From Alteromonadaceae bacterium (GTDB lineage Bacteria; Pseudomonadota; Gammaproteobacteria; Pseudomonadales; Oleiphilaceae): a stretch of DNA of 19,712 nucleotides. How positions within the stretch are numbered: position 1 is the stretch's first letter; the number at the start of each line of letters is the position of its first letter. The position numbers and the translations under genes are program-made. The stretch is taken from NCBI GenBank assembly GCA_013393545.1, contig JABXHG010000246.1, positions 1 through 19,712 of the forward strand, read 5' to 3'. The notes under the pieces were generated by a model. The model was not told the DNA's origin, ran no database searches, and saw only the letters and a program-made list of their open reading frames with translations. Shown in pieces: positions 9,137 to 19,222 of this stretch.

Positions 9137-9667
9137 TTACTTGGTGGAAGAGCCTTTGTGTTTGATGATACGTGCAGGAACTCCGCCAACAACCGTATAG
9201 CTTGGAACATCACTTGTGACAACCGCTCCAGCGGCAACCACAGCACCACGACCTATTTTTACACCAGGAAGTATTATAGCTCTCGCACCTATCCATGAAT
9301 CATCACCGATATCGATTCTTGATGTTTCGATTCCCTGCTTGTAAAAAGTTTTAATTTCGTCATTCCACACATGAGTCGCGGTAAATATCATTACCTCAGG
9401 TCCCATTAAAACGCGTTCGCCAATCGCCACTTTTCCTTGGCAATTTATAGTATTTCTAACTCCTAAACCCGAACAATCTCCAACCACAAGGTTTCTAGGA
9501 TTAGAGATCTCAACATTCTTTAAAACAGAACAATGAATCCCAATTTCGGCCCCCATCCTTCTCAGTAGAAAGACACGAAGCTTACTAAAAAGGCTATTAG
9601 AATTCGAACCTGGAAAGGAGGAGATGAGCATATATACAGCTCGTAATATCGTGTTTTTCAGTCCCAA
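9137..9667 (-). CDS. Polysaccharide O-acetyltransferase-like protein (left-handed beta-helix)
   Basis: A 176-residue hexapeptide-repeat acyltransferase of the maltose/galactoside acetyltransferase (WcaF/Vat-like) group, which uses acetyl-CoA to acetylate a sugar hydroxyl. Features are the imperfect hexapeptides over about residues 39-160, His99 in the catalytic TATHVW segment, IDIGDDSWIGARAIILPGVK, GAVVAAGAVVTSDVPSY and the closing VVGGVPARII. The reading frame starts with TTG at 9665-9667, supported by AGGGGA about seven bases upstream; the next in-frame ATG (residue 13) would cut into the N-terminal hydrophobic helix. It differs from the N-acetyltransferase WbpD in lacking the WHF and GPSMVFTN segments. 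A 77-base spacer separates it from wbpE. It may decorate the repeat unit with O-acetyl groups; acceptor unknown. Confidence 0.88.
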   Translation of the reverse strand: MGLKNTILRAVYMLISSFPGSNSNSLFSKLRVFLLRRMGAEIGIHCSVLKNVEISNPRNLVVGDCSGLGVRNTINCQGKVAIGERVLMGPEVMIFTATHVWNDEIKTFYKQGIETSRIDIGDDSWIGARAIILPGVKIGRGAVVAAGAVVTSDVPSYTVVGGVPARIIKHKGSSTK

Positions 9668-9744
9668 ACTACAATCCCCTAAATATAAATAATTACCTTT
9701 TTTTACTCATGATTCGTTGACACTTTTAATGAATTCAGGAGACA

Positions 9745-10830
9745 TCAACCTATCGCATTTCTAATTATATTAGAAAGTAATTCAAGTTGCTCTTTTCCCA
9801 TATATGGGTGCATAGGTATGCTTAGAACGTTTTTTGCTACACTATCACCAACCTTCAAAACTTGGCCTTCTTCAGCAACCGCAGGCTGTTTATTCAGAGG
9901 TATCGGATAATGTATAGCTGTTGGAATATTCTCGCTTAGCAGCTTTTTCTGTAACTCATCTCTATTCTTAACTTGAATAGTATATTGAGCCCAAGCAGAC
10001 TGATTATGTGTTTCAACAAATGGCGTTGTTATTTCCGTGTCGCTAAAGGCGCCACTATACATTTCAGATACTTGGTTTCTAGATAAGATTTCGTCGTTGA
10101 GTATTTCAAGCTTAGGAAGCAAGATCGCCGCTTGTAAGGTATCAAGACGACTATTCACCCCGACCCTGACATGATGATAGCGTCGATCTTGCCCATGGCG
10201 TGCGATCTGACGCATAATCGTCGCTAAGTCGTCATCATTAGTAAAAATAGCTCCACCATCACCATAGCAACCTAAAGGTTTACTCGGAAAAAAGCTAGTA
10301 CAAGCAATAGTGCTTAAATTACAAGACTTTTTACCTTTATAAGTTGCCCCAAAACTCTGTGCGCCATCTTCAATAACCGGAATATTATGTTTTTTTGCAA
10401 TTGCGTTAATGCGATCGAAATCTGCTGGCTGGCCATAAAGAGAAACAGGAATAATCGCTTTAGTCTTATCCGTAATCGCAGCTTCAATGAGATCGGGATC
10501 AATATTGTAGGTTTTGGGATCTATGTCCACGTAGACCGGTTTTGCACCAAGAAGCGCAACGGTTTCTGCCGTTGCAATATAAGTAAAACCAGGCGTAATA
10601 ACTTCATCACCTGGGCCTATGCCCAAAGCCATTTGAGCAATTTGAAGGGCGTCAGTACCATTTGCAACCGTAATACAATATTTCGCGCCTGTATACTCCG
10701 CTAGTTTTTCTTCTAACTCCTGTACTTCCGGGCCCAAAATGTACTTACCATGTTCTAATACACGTGCAATACCTGCATCAATTTTATCTTTGATTCTTAC
10801 CTGTTGAGCGGCTAAGTCAATAAACTGCAT
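9745..10830 (-). CDS. wbpE: UDP-2-acetamido-3-keto-glucuronate 3-aminotransferase
   Basis: A PLP-dependent DegT/DnrJ/EryC1 aminotransferase. In the Wbp/Wlb pathway it converts the 3-keto sugar made by WbpB to UDP-GlcNAc3NA, with glutamate as amino donor. The 361 residues include KYILGPEVQELEEKLAEYTG, CITVANGTDALQ, PGDEVITPGFTYIATAET, the PLP-contacting Asp155 in IEDGAQSFGA, and the Schiff-base Lys184 in FFPSKPLGCYGDGGA (Lys185 in WbpE of P. aeruginosa). ARHGQDRRYHH and VGVNSRLDTLQAAIL follow. These match WbpE/WlbC closely and differ from the WecE-type enzyme elsewhere in the window. It starts five bases after wbpD in a wbpA-B-D-E run. Base composition is higher in GC than the glycosyltransferase core downstream. 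Confidence 0.96.
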   Translation of the reverse strand: MQFIDLAAQQVRIKDKIDAGIARVLEHGKYILGPEVQELEEKLAEYTGAKYCITVANGTDALQIAQMALGIGPGDEVITPGFTYIATAETVALLGAKPVYVDIDPKTYNIDPDLIEAAITDKTKAIIPVSLYGQPADFDRINAIAKKHNIPVIEDGAQSFGATYKGKKSCNLSTIACTSFFPSKPLGCYGDGGAIFTNDDDLATIMRQIARHGQDRRYHHVRVGVNSRLDTLQAAILLPKLEILNDEILSRNQVSEMYSGAFSDTEITTPFVETHNQSAWAQYTIQVKNRDELQKKLLSENIPTAIHYPIPLNKQPAVAEEGQVLKVGDSVAKNVLSIPMHPYMGKEQLELLSNIIRNAIG

Positions 10831-10835
10831 GTTAA

Positions 10836-11414
10836 TTAACCCTTTTTACTAACGGTTTGTCCGTTTAATGTATATGTAATGCCGGTATGGGAGCAAACGG
10901 CAGCAGCTTCGCCTTCCAGTGGTAAATTTAATTGTTCACCATGCTCGCTCATCCAGCCTATTTGCCTGGCCGGAACTCCGACCATAAGTGCATATGCGGG
11001 GACATCTTTATTGACTACAGCACCGGCCCCGACAAACGCATATTCGCCAATAGTAATCCCACAAACAATGGTGCAGTTAGCGCCTAACGAAGCACCTTTC
11101 TTAACAACCGTATCCAAGTATTCATTTTTTCGCTCTATAAGTGAACGCGGATTATAGACATTGGTAAAAACCATGCTAGGACCGCAAAATACGCCGTCTT
11201 CTAAGTAGACGTTGTCATAAACCGATACGTTATTTTGCACTTTGCAGTTATCACCAATTTTTACTTTATTACCGACAAAGACGTTTTGGCCAAGTGAAAC
11301 GCCTTTACCTATTTTGGCGCCTCCACATACATGCACAAAATGCCAAACTCGGCTTCCTTCACCAATTTCGGCTCCTTCATCAATAATCGCGGATTCATGT
11401 TGGTAATAACTCAT
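10836..11414 (-). CDS. wbpD: UDP-2-acetamido-3-amino-glucuronate N-acetyltransferase
   Basis: A 192-residue left-handed beta-helix acetyltransferase. It N-acetylates the 3-amino group of UDP-GlcNAc3NA with acetyl-CoA, giving UDP-2,3-diacetamido-2,3-dideoxy-glucuronate. It opens [20 protein letters not shown] and has [78 protein letters not shown] and [18 protein letters not shown], all diagnostic of WbpD/WlbB. The C-terminal tail ([15 protein letters not shown]) is also present. It lies 26 bases after wbpB and five before wbpE. The order B-D-E and the sequence agreement make the pathway assignment firm. GC is higher than in the core (31 G/C in the 60 bases 10981-11040). Confidence 0.96.
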   Translation of the reverse strand: MSYYQHESAIIDEGAEIGEGSRVWHFVHVCGGAKIGKGVSLGQNVFVGNKVKIGDNCKVQNNVSVYDNVYLEDGVFCGPSMVFTNVYNPRSLIERKNEYLDTVVKKGASLGANCTIVCGITIGEYAFVGAGAVVNKDVPAYALMVGVPARQIGWMSEHGEQLNLPLEGEAAAVCSHTGITYTLNGQTVSKKG

Positions 11415-11440
11415 AGTATGGACCTATTAGTTCTAGAGAG

Positions 11441-13728
<2,288 letters not shown>

Positions 13729-13758
13729 AAATTTATTCTTTTTTAAAATCAAAAAAAG

Positions 13759-13764
13759 ATTATA
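13759..13764 (-). promoter_or_regulatory. Candidate -10 box upstream of wbpA
   Basis: On the minus strand the spacer reads CAGTTCTATAATCTTTTT, which holds a perfect TATAAT 30 bases upstream of the preferred wbpA ATG. The position 16-18 bases upstream offers only AT-rich hexamers inside the tandem repeat and nothing close to TTGACA. It may be a weak internal promoter for the wbp genes or a chance match in AT-rich DNA. Confidence 0.25.
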
Positions 13765-13774
13765 GAACTGCTGC

Positions 13775-13804
13775 TTTTACTCTATTTTACTCTATTTTAC
13801 TCTA
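13775..13804. repeat. Three-copy 10-bp direct tandem repeat
   Basis: TTTTACTCTA occurs three times head to tail without mismatch at 13775-13784, 13785-13794 and 13795-13804 (TAGAGTAAAA in the direction of transcription). It lies in the spacer between wzx and wbpA, just upstream of the candidate -10 box. The 10-bp period is close to one DNA helical turn, so it could phase A-tracts or binding sites, or be a slippage-prone tract. Confidence 0.9.
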
Positions 13805-13831
13805 AAAACTTTTGTAAATCGGCAGCCTATA

Positions 13832-15253
13832 TCAAGCGCCCTTGATCAATCGCCGCTTAAAAATGAATGCGGACGCCGTAGATATTTCTTTTTTAAAAGC
13901 AATTAACCAACTTATTAACAGTGATAGCCAAAAAATCGACATCCACGCTCCAAGCTCTTCACCCCACAAAGTGAAGGTTATTGCTCCAGCGACAGACAAT
14001 GTTGTGTATACATAGAGTAAAAATCTGGGCATCGGCTTCCATAAATAAATAGAAAATTCAGTTCTTAACAAGAAAAAAGCCCAAAATGAGACACATGTAC
14101 TAACAGCTGCACCTGCAGCTCCATATCGTGGTATAAGAAACCAATTCCCGGCAAGATTAATCAGAAAGGCTATCACAGCAGCTAACATTGAATAAGATGT
14201 ACGCTTTGAGATACCAATACCTACAACGGTACTCTCAGATAACGTATATAATAAGGGATACCCTATACAAGAGACTACAATCCACTGCACCTCAGTATAA
14301 CTATCGGGTAAAAATAAAGTCACAACCCATGAAAAAAGCCCGGCTAAAGAAAAACCCAAAACGACCAGTGCCAGTATATATCGACTGACACGGTGCACGT
14401 TTTCAAGCCCCTGACCTTTACTTGCCCATTTATAGACAGTAGGAGCCCAAACGGTTGAAAAAACACTTTGCAAAATGACAGCAGCTGCAGCGAAGCTCAC
14501 AGAAACTGAATAAATACCTAATTCTTCAAAACTCGTCAAAGTCCGTAAAAATATTTTATCAACAGCGGTGAGTCCCCAAAAAGCTAAGCCTCCTAGAATG
14601 AGAGGCAAACCAAACCGCAGCATTTGTCTGAGTTGACTAAAATCTATCTGGCTTCTCAAACTAGCCAGCCATTCCTTTCTAGTATTCCACGCATAAATAA
14701 CAAGAACAAATGTAAGAGCCGATGTATTAGCCACTATAAGATTCGTCAAGCTTTTACTAGCACCGGTAAATACATATCCGCCAATTATTAGTAAAAGCAG
14801 CAACTTTGGGAGCAACTGGCTCATTGAAAAGGCAAAGCCACGCTCGTTCATTCGAAGAACAAGCGACAGGAAGCGCGAGACAAAGCTGGCCAACAGCGCA
14901 ATAGCAACTAGAATACTCAAATGCACTCTGGGCAGACCAAATAACCATTCTGCTAATATTCCACCGAATGATAGAAGTACGGCAAGTGCCAACATCAGTA
15001 AGACTAAACCCGGTAGCATTGCACGTTTCAATAACGCTGGTGAGTTATCGACTTCATGGAACTCTCTAACGTAAGACTGATCAAGTCCCAGACTAAAAAG
15101 TAAAGTGCTGAAAGAGAGTGTTACCTGTAACATAGACATACGCCCGACATCTTCTTGAGAAAAAAACCAAGTAATTACAGGTAAAGATATAAGGCTTAAT
15201 AAAGCCCCACCTATTGGTCCAATAGCAAAAGCGGCTATTTTTTTAGGCGTCAC
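13832..15253 (-). CDS. wzx: Lipid-linked oligosaccharide flippase Wzx
   Basis: A 473-residue polytopic inner-membrane protein of the MOP/polysaccharide transporter family with about 12 hydrophobic segments. It should move the undecaprenyl-linked repeat unit to the periplasmic face for Wzy. Typical features are the N-terminal IGPIGGALLSLISLPVITWF followed by FSQEDVGRMSMLQ, GLDQSYVREFHE, LRFGLPLILGGLAFWGL with VDKIFLRTL, and LNLVIP-like NWFLIPRYGAAGAAVSTCVS near the C-terminus. The start is GTG and overlaps the wecE stop (GTGA), so translation is probably coupled. ECA-type loci also carry a wzx (wzxE) beside wecE, but this protein resembles general O-antigen flippases in sequence pattern. A 103-base spacer follows before wbpA. 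Confidence 0.93.
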   Translation of the reverse strand: MTPKKIAAFAIGPIGGALLSLISLPVITWFFSQEDVGRMSMLQVTLSFSTLLFSLGLDQSYVREFHEVDNSPALLKRAMLPGLVLLMLALAVLLSFGGILAEWLFGLPRVHLSILVAIALLASFVSRFLSLVLRMNERGFAFSMSQLLPKLLLLLIIGGYVFTGASKSLTNLIVANTSALTFVLVIYAWNTRKEWLASLRSQIDFSQLRQMLRFGLPLILGGLAFWGLTAVDKIFLRTLTSFEELGIYSVSVSFAAAAVILQSVFSTVWAPTVYKWASKGQGLENVHRVSRYILALVVLGFSLAGLFSWVVTLFLPDSYTEVQWIVVSCIGYPLLYTLSESTVVGIGISKRTSYSMLAAVIAFLINLAGNWFLIPRYGAAGAAVSTCVSFWAFFLLRTEFSIYLWKPMPRFLLYVYTTLSVAGAITFTLWGEELGAWMSIFWLSLLISWLIAFKKEISTASAFIFKRRLIKGA

Positions 15254-16383
15254 TTATAAAACTCAATAATTGCGTCAACAATTCTCTTTTGATCGCTTTG
15301 CTTGATGCCGTACCATAAAGGAAGTCTAACTAATTTCTCGCTCTCATTGGTCGTAAAGCGATCTTCGCCATGGAAACATCCCAATTTAAGCCCTGCTTTT
15401 GAGGTATGTAACGGTACGTAATGAAATGCTGCGAATATATCACGACTCTTTAAGTGTTCTAACAATCTTGTGCGTTCTTCCAATCCCGATGTCTTCACAT
15501 AAAACATATGAGCATTGTGCACACATTCTTCAGGTATTGTTGTTAAACCTATAACCCCTGTTTGTGACAACGGCTTTAAACCCTTATTATAATAATCCCA
15601 GGCTAAGAGTCGTGTGTTGTTAATTTCTTCTGCACTTTCTAACTGCGCCCATAAATAAGCGGATTGCAGTTCGCTTGGCAGATAACTACTGCCAAGATCA
15701 ACCCATTGATATTTATCAACCATACCTCTAAAAAACTGGCTTCTGTTTGTACCTTTCTCACGAATAACTTCTGCGCGGTTAATAAATTGAGTGTCATTAA
15801 TAATTAGAAGGCCACCTTCTCCACCACTTGTATAGTTCTTTGTCTCGTGAAAACTAAATGCGCCTAAATGCCCAATAGTCCCTAACGCTCGGCCTTTATA
15901 TTTGCTCATCACGCCTTGGGCGGCATCTTCAATTACGTATAGCCGGTGACGATTCGCGATATCCATTATGATATCCATCTCACAGCCTACCCCTGCGTAA
16001 TGTACAGGTACTATTGCACGGGTCTTCTCTGTAATCGCCTCTTCAATTTTGTTTTCATCTATATTCATAGTGTCTTGTCTAATGTCGACAAAAACAATTT
16101 TGGCGCCTCTTAGCACAAAAGCATTCGCGGTACTGACAAAGGTATAGCTTGGCATTATCACTTCATCGCCAGGCTGTATATTAATGAGCAAAGCTGCAAG
16201 TTCTAACGCGGCTGTGCACGATGGCGTTAGCAATACTTTCTCTACCGAGAGCTTTTCTTCAAACCATTCTTGGCACTTTTTACTAAAGGGACCATCCCCA
16301 CATAGCTTCGGTCCTTTAAGAACTTGTAACAAGTATTCCTGCTCATTACCTGTCATTGGTGGTTTATTGAAAGCTATCGACAT
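15250..16383 (-). CDS. wecE: dTDP-4-amino-4,6-dideoxygalactose transaminase
   Basis: A PLP-dependent sugar aminotransferase that converts dTDP-4-keto-6-deoxyglucose to dTDP-Fuc4N with glutamate. The 377 residues follow E. coli WecE almost throughout: FNKPPMTGNEQEYL, KLCGDGPFSKKCQEW, LLTPSCTAALELAALL, PGDEVIMPSYTFVSTANAFV, VPVHYAGVGCEMD, Asp153 in EDAAQGVMS, the Schiff-base Lys182 in FSFHETKNYTSGGEGG, EKGTNRSQFFRGMVDKYQW, and FHYVPLHTSKAG. This makes the 4-amino, galacto-configured product the best prediction, rather than Qui4N (VioA-type) or a 3-amino sugar. It starts two bases after the formyltransferase-like gene. rmlB and rmlA further upstream supply its substrate. Confidence 0.96.
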   Translation of the reverse strand: MSIAFNKPPMTGNEQEYLLQVLKGPKLCGDGPFSKKCQEWFEEKLSVEKVLLTPSCTAALELAALLINIQPGDEVIMPSYTFVSTANAFVLRGAKIVFVDIRQDTMNIDENKIEEAITEKTRAIVPVHYAGVGCEMDIIMDIANRHRLYVIEDAAQGVMSKYKGRALGTIGHLGAFSFHETKNYTSGGEGGLLIINDTQFINRAEVIREKGTNRSQFFRGMVDKYQWVDLGSSYLPSELQSAYLWAQLESAEEINNTRLLAWDYYNKGLKPLSQTGVIGLTTIPEECVHNAHMFYVKTSGLEERTRLLEHLKSRDIFAAFHYVPLHTSKAGLKLGCFHGEDRFTTNESEKLVRLPLWYGIKQSDQKRIVDAIIEFYK

Positions 16384-16385
16384 AA

Positions 16386-17270
16386 TTAAAGTCCAAACCT
16401 AGTGCGAAAAGGGATTTCTCCAAGCAGAGACTCCCCTTGATTATTAACAATACAGGTTAGCTGTAGTAAGCCTTCGCCGCATACTACAGTAGGTAAGCCT
16501 GAATTCATGAAAATGACTTTTCCAATATGTTCTAAACGATCTTCTATCTTAACATCATCGACTACAAGGGATTCATAGATACGAACTGTATTTCCATTTA
16601 TTGTTGTCTGAGCTCCTTTATACGGCTCCCCTACTGCATTGATAAATCTAGCGATATAACTCGCTTCACGAGACCAATTAATTTTATAATCAACCTCGTC
16701 TCGCCATAGACTGTAGCTCGCTTCCGACTCAACTTGTTTATAAAAATCTAATTCTTTTCCACAAATAACTTTCTCACAAATTTCAAGTAGTAATTCCGCA
16801 TACAACTCTGAAACATTTTCGATTGCATCTATTATTTTTTTTGGGTAGCCAATAATAGTTTTCTTTTGCGCAAGAATATCACCAGCATCATAATGCTCAA
16901 TTGCCTTTAAAGCAGTTACACCAATTTCGTCTGTGCCTTCGATTAACGCATTCACTAACGGCGCAAACCCCCGGAACTTTGGTAACAAAGAATCATGAAA
17001 GACAATGAGATTATTCAGATCGGATATTAACCATCGCCAACCTATTGCGAACTCAACATCAGTGTTAATACCTCTAGGCTTATATTTTTCTTTAAAAACT
17101 ATACAGTTATCGAAACAAAGCTTTTTAATCGATTCAAAATGGTCTTCTGTAATATTTCTATCACGAGCACCAACAACAAAGCCGATACAGTCAGCACCAA
17201 ACTTTGAAATTAAAACTTGTAAGCAACGGTACCCTTTAAAGCCTAAAACATACAATCCAAATTTTTTCAT
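16386..17270 (-). CDS. Formyltransferase-family protein, probable sugar N-formyltransferase (catalytic Asn replaced)
   Basis: A 294-residue protein of the methionyl-tRNA/sugar formyltransferase superfamily, which uses N10-formyltetrahydrofolate. The N-terminal domain has GLYVLGFKGYRCLQVL and the signature FHDSLLPKFRGFAPLVNALI with His92, then Asp128 in EHYDAGDIL. The His-Asp distance is 36, as in ArnA and PurN. The C-terminal part (VDYKINWSREASYIARFINA, EPYKGAQT) resembles the ArnA/FMT C-terminal domain, so it is not the housekeeping Fmt start-tRNA enzyme by context. The canonical Asn two residues before His is Val90 here, which is odd. It lies between the WecF-like gene (ATGA overlap) and wecE (two-base gap), the slot where WecD acetylates Fuc4N in ECA loci. 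N-formylation of dTDP-Fuc4N is the inferred role; loss or change of activity is possible. Confidence 0.82.
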   Translation of the reverse strand: MKKFGLYVLGFKGYRCLQVLISKFGADCIGFVVGARDRNITEDHFESIKKLCFDNCIVFKEKYKPRGINTDVEFAIGWRWLISDLNNLIVFHDSLLPKFRGFAPLVNALIEGTDEIGVTALKAIEHYDAGDILAQKKTIIGYPKKIIDAIENVSELYAELLLEICEKVICGKELDFYKQVESEASYSLWRDEVDYKINWSREASYIARFINAVGEPYKGAQTTINGNTVRIYESLVVDDVKIEDRLEHIGKVIFMNSGLPTVVCGEGLLQLTCIVNNQGESLLGEIPFRTRFGL

Positions 17271-18325
17271 TGTTCAAATATCTTTGAGTATTGTGATACT
17301 AGTTTTTCAATATTAAATTCGCGTTCGATTATTTTCTTATTTGACTCGATATTAACTTCCGACAAAACTGATAAGTCGAAGTCCTCTACATTTTTGACCT
17401 TTACGCCTAAGTGCTCAAAAAGCTGCCATTGGCTCGTATCACTTCTTACATAAACTGTTTTTCCTAAGCCGAGTAAAGTGATGGTGTTACCCATTGCTTG
17501 CTGCCTTTTGTGATTAAAAACTGCTATATCAATCCCATCTAAAAAATCTATGTATTGCTCAAAAGACATGAGAGACGTTATAGGAAAAAGCTTTTCTTCA
17601 AACCAGCATGTGCCTTGTTGTATAACCTTATCAGCATAGGTTTTATCGCCGTAAGATAAGGGAAGGTAAATCTCAATACTTTTTTCTTTAAACGGAAGTA
17701 GTTTTTCCAGTACTTTTAAATGATTATTAGTTGGATCTGCAGAGTTACCTACTAAAATATGACATTTAGAGTTAGAGACCTTATCTCGCTTCTCTCGCTC
17801 CAAGATTGCGGTATCTACAACATTACTAAGATACATGAGACACTTGTGATACTGCCCAGTAGCACCATACCATTCCCTCGCGCGCTCAATATCGCCAGGT
17901 ATATAACTGACAAGATGGCCAATACGTTTAATTACAAATTTTCTAAACTTTTCATTCAGCTTGGCCTTCCAACCAGTATTGTGCTCTTGGTACTGATATA
18001 AATCAGCGCCCCAAATTATCCAATAACACTTTTTCAATAGCCATGGACACAATGCTAAAATCAATACAACGCGAGCATTAAATAGTCCATGGAGAATAAT
18101 TTTTTTACTATTATGAAATTTTACCAGAAGATATAAATAAGCGTATAACTGACCAAGAATTCTAGATTTAACAATGAAAATATTTTTATTTTTTTCAATA
18201 GGATAAAGATCTAACTTACTTTCACCCAATAACCAAAATTTATGTTTTTCTTTACTAAACCTTTTATTAATTAGCTTCACAAAAGAAGGAATAAAAGTTC
18301 CTATATTACTGACATGTAGGATCAC
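17267..18325 (-). CDS. WecF-like 4-amino-4,6-dideoxygalactose (Fuc4N-derivative) transferase
   Basis: A 352-residue glycosyltransferase that I place in the WecF/RffT family (Glyco_transf_56), whose known member moves Fuc4NAc from dTDP-Fuc4NAc to the ECA lipid intermediate. Matching features are the start MILHVSNIGTFIPSFVKLI, WIIWGADLYQYQEH near 102-115, the nucleotide-binding-like LVGNSADPTNNH at 191-202, and AVFNHKRQQAMGN at 268-280. Overall similarity looks moderate, so it is a divergent member. Start is GTG at 18323-18325, supported by GGGGGA nine bases upstream; 15 bases separate it from rmlA. Its stop overlaps the formyltransferase-like start (ATGA). With rmlB, rmlA and wecE alongside, a dTDP-Fuc4N derivative is the likely donor; the acceptor is unknown. 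Confidence 0.82.
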   Translation of the reverse strand: MILHVSNIGTFIPSFVKLINKRFSKEKHKFWLLGESKLDLYPIEKNKNIFIVKSRILGQLYAYLYLLVKFHNSKKIILHGLFNARVVLILALCPWLLKKCYWIIWGADLYQYQEHNTGWKAKLNEKFRKFVIKRIGHLVSYIPGDIERAREWYGATGQYHKCLMYLSNVVDTAILEREKRDKVSNSKCHILVGNSADPTNNHLKVLEKLLPFKEKSIEIYLPLSYGDKTYADKVIQQGTCWFEEKLFPITSLMSFEQYIDFLDGIDIAVFNHKRQQAMGNTITLLGLGKTVYVRSDTSQWQLFEHLGVKVKNVEDFDLSVLSEVNIESNKKIIEREFNIEKLVSQYSKIFEQ

Positions 18326-18340
18326 CTACTGATTCCCCCG

Positions 18341-19222
18341 TTAAACATCACCATTCACTATGGCTTGAAGGTATTCTCCGTAACCATTTTTGCGGAGTTC
18401 TTTTGACTGTTTCAAAAGCAAGTCTTTACTTAACCAACCTTTGTTAAAAGCTATCTCTTCCAGGCACGCAATTTTGTATCCTTGACGCTTTTCTATAGTC
18501 TCTACGAATTGAGCTGCCTCTAATAAACTTTCATGAGTACCTGTATCTAGCCACGCAAAACCACGCCCTAAGAGTTCAACATTTAGGCTTCCTTGCTCTA
18601 AATAACTCTGGTTTATGCTAGTTATTTCCAACTCACCTCGATTAGATGGCTTAACCTGTTTCGCAATTTCTACAACATTGTTGTCATAAAAATATAACCC
18701 TGTCACAGCAAAGTGCGATTTGGGTTTTTCTGGCTTCTCTTCAATAGATATCGCCTTTTGATTAGCGTCGAATTCCACGACACCAAAGCGTTCGGGATCT
18801 TTAACCTGATAACCAAAAACAGTCGCTCCCCCTTCTCTCTCCGTCCGTTTTACAGCTTCCGACAATTTAGGGGTAAATCCCTGACCGTAATATATATTAT
18901 CTCCAAGCACCAAGCAGACGCTATCTTTACCTATAAACTCTTCACCAATAATAAAAGCCTGGGCTAAGCCATCGGGGCTAGGCTGCTCAGCATAACTTAG
19001 TTCGACTCCGAACTGAGACCCATCACCTAGAAGTTTTTCAAAATTAGGCAAATCTTCAGGCGTAGAGATAATGAGAATTTCACGAATGCCAGCGAGCATT
19101 AACACAGACAACGGATAATAAATCATCGGCTTATCATAAATGGGCAATAGCTGCTTTGAAACGCCTTTTGTTATCGGATATAAACGCGTTCCTGAACCAC
19201 CGGCTAATACAATTCCCTTCAT
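18341..19222 (-). CDS. rmlA: Glucose-1-phosphate thymidylyltransferase
   Basis: RmlA (RfbA/RffH) makes dTDP-glucose from glucose-1-phosphate and dTTP. The 293-residue length is normal. Features are the nucleotide-binding [11 protein letters not shown] (8-18) with [33 protein letters not shown], the metal-binding [16 protein letters not shown] with [17 protein letters not shown], and [16 protein letters not shown]. The start ATG overlaps the rmlB stop in an ATGA junction. No rmlC or rmlD is seen in the window, and wecE is close by, so the dTDP-4-keto-6-deoxyglucose made by RmlA and RmlB is more likely channelled to Fuc4N than to rhamnose. Sequence alone does not distinguish rmlA from the ECA copy rffH. 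Confidence 0.97.
   Translation of the reverse strand: MKGIVLAGGSGTRLYPITKGVSKQLLPIYDKPMIYYPLSVLMLAGIREILIISTPEDLPNFEKLLGDGSQFGVELSYAEQPSPDGLAQAFIIGEEFIGKDSVCLVLGDNIYYGQGFTPKLSEAVKRTEREGGATVFGYQVKDPERFGVVEFDANQKAISIEEKPEKPKSHFAVTGLYFYDNNVVEIAKQVKPSNRGELEITSINQSYLEQGSLNVELLGRGFAWLDTGTHESLLEAAQFVETIEKRQGYKIACLEEIAFNKGWLSKDLLLKQSKELRKNGYGEYLQAIVNGDV

Noticed and set aside
9717..9722. TTGACA on the plus strand as a -35 box
   Set aside because: It points against the operon, has no fitting -10 hexamer about 17 bases downstream, and no plus-strand gene follows.
9668..9744. Promoter or small gene in the 77-base spacer between wbpE and the O-acetyltransferase
   Set aside because: Apart from the AGGGGA ribosome binding site it is plain AT-rich DNA; no paired -35/-10 elements or coding frame could be supported.
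13729..13752. TTG start for wbpA eight codons further upstream
   Set aside because: The TTG has no ribosome binding site (it follows a T-run), and WbpA relatives begin nearer to ATG 13716 or 13728.
13775..13804. Start of a CRISPR array
   Set aside because: The 10-bp units are directly adjacent with no spacers, and no cas genes are nearby.
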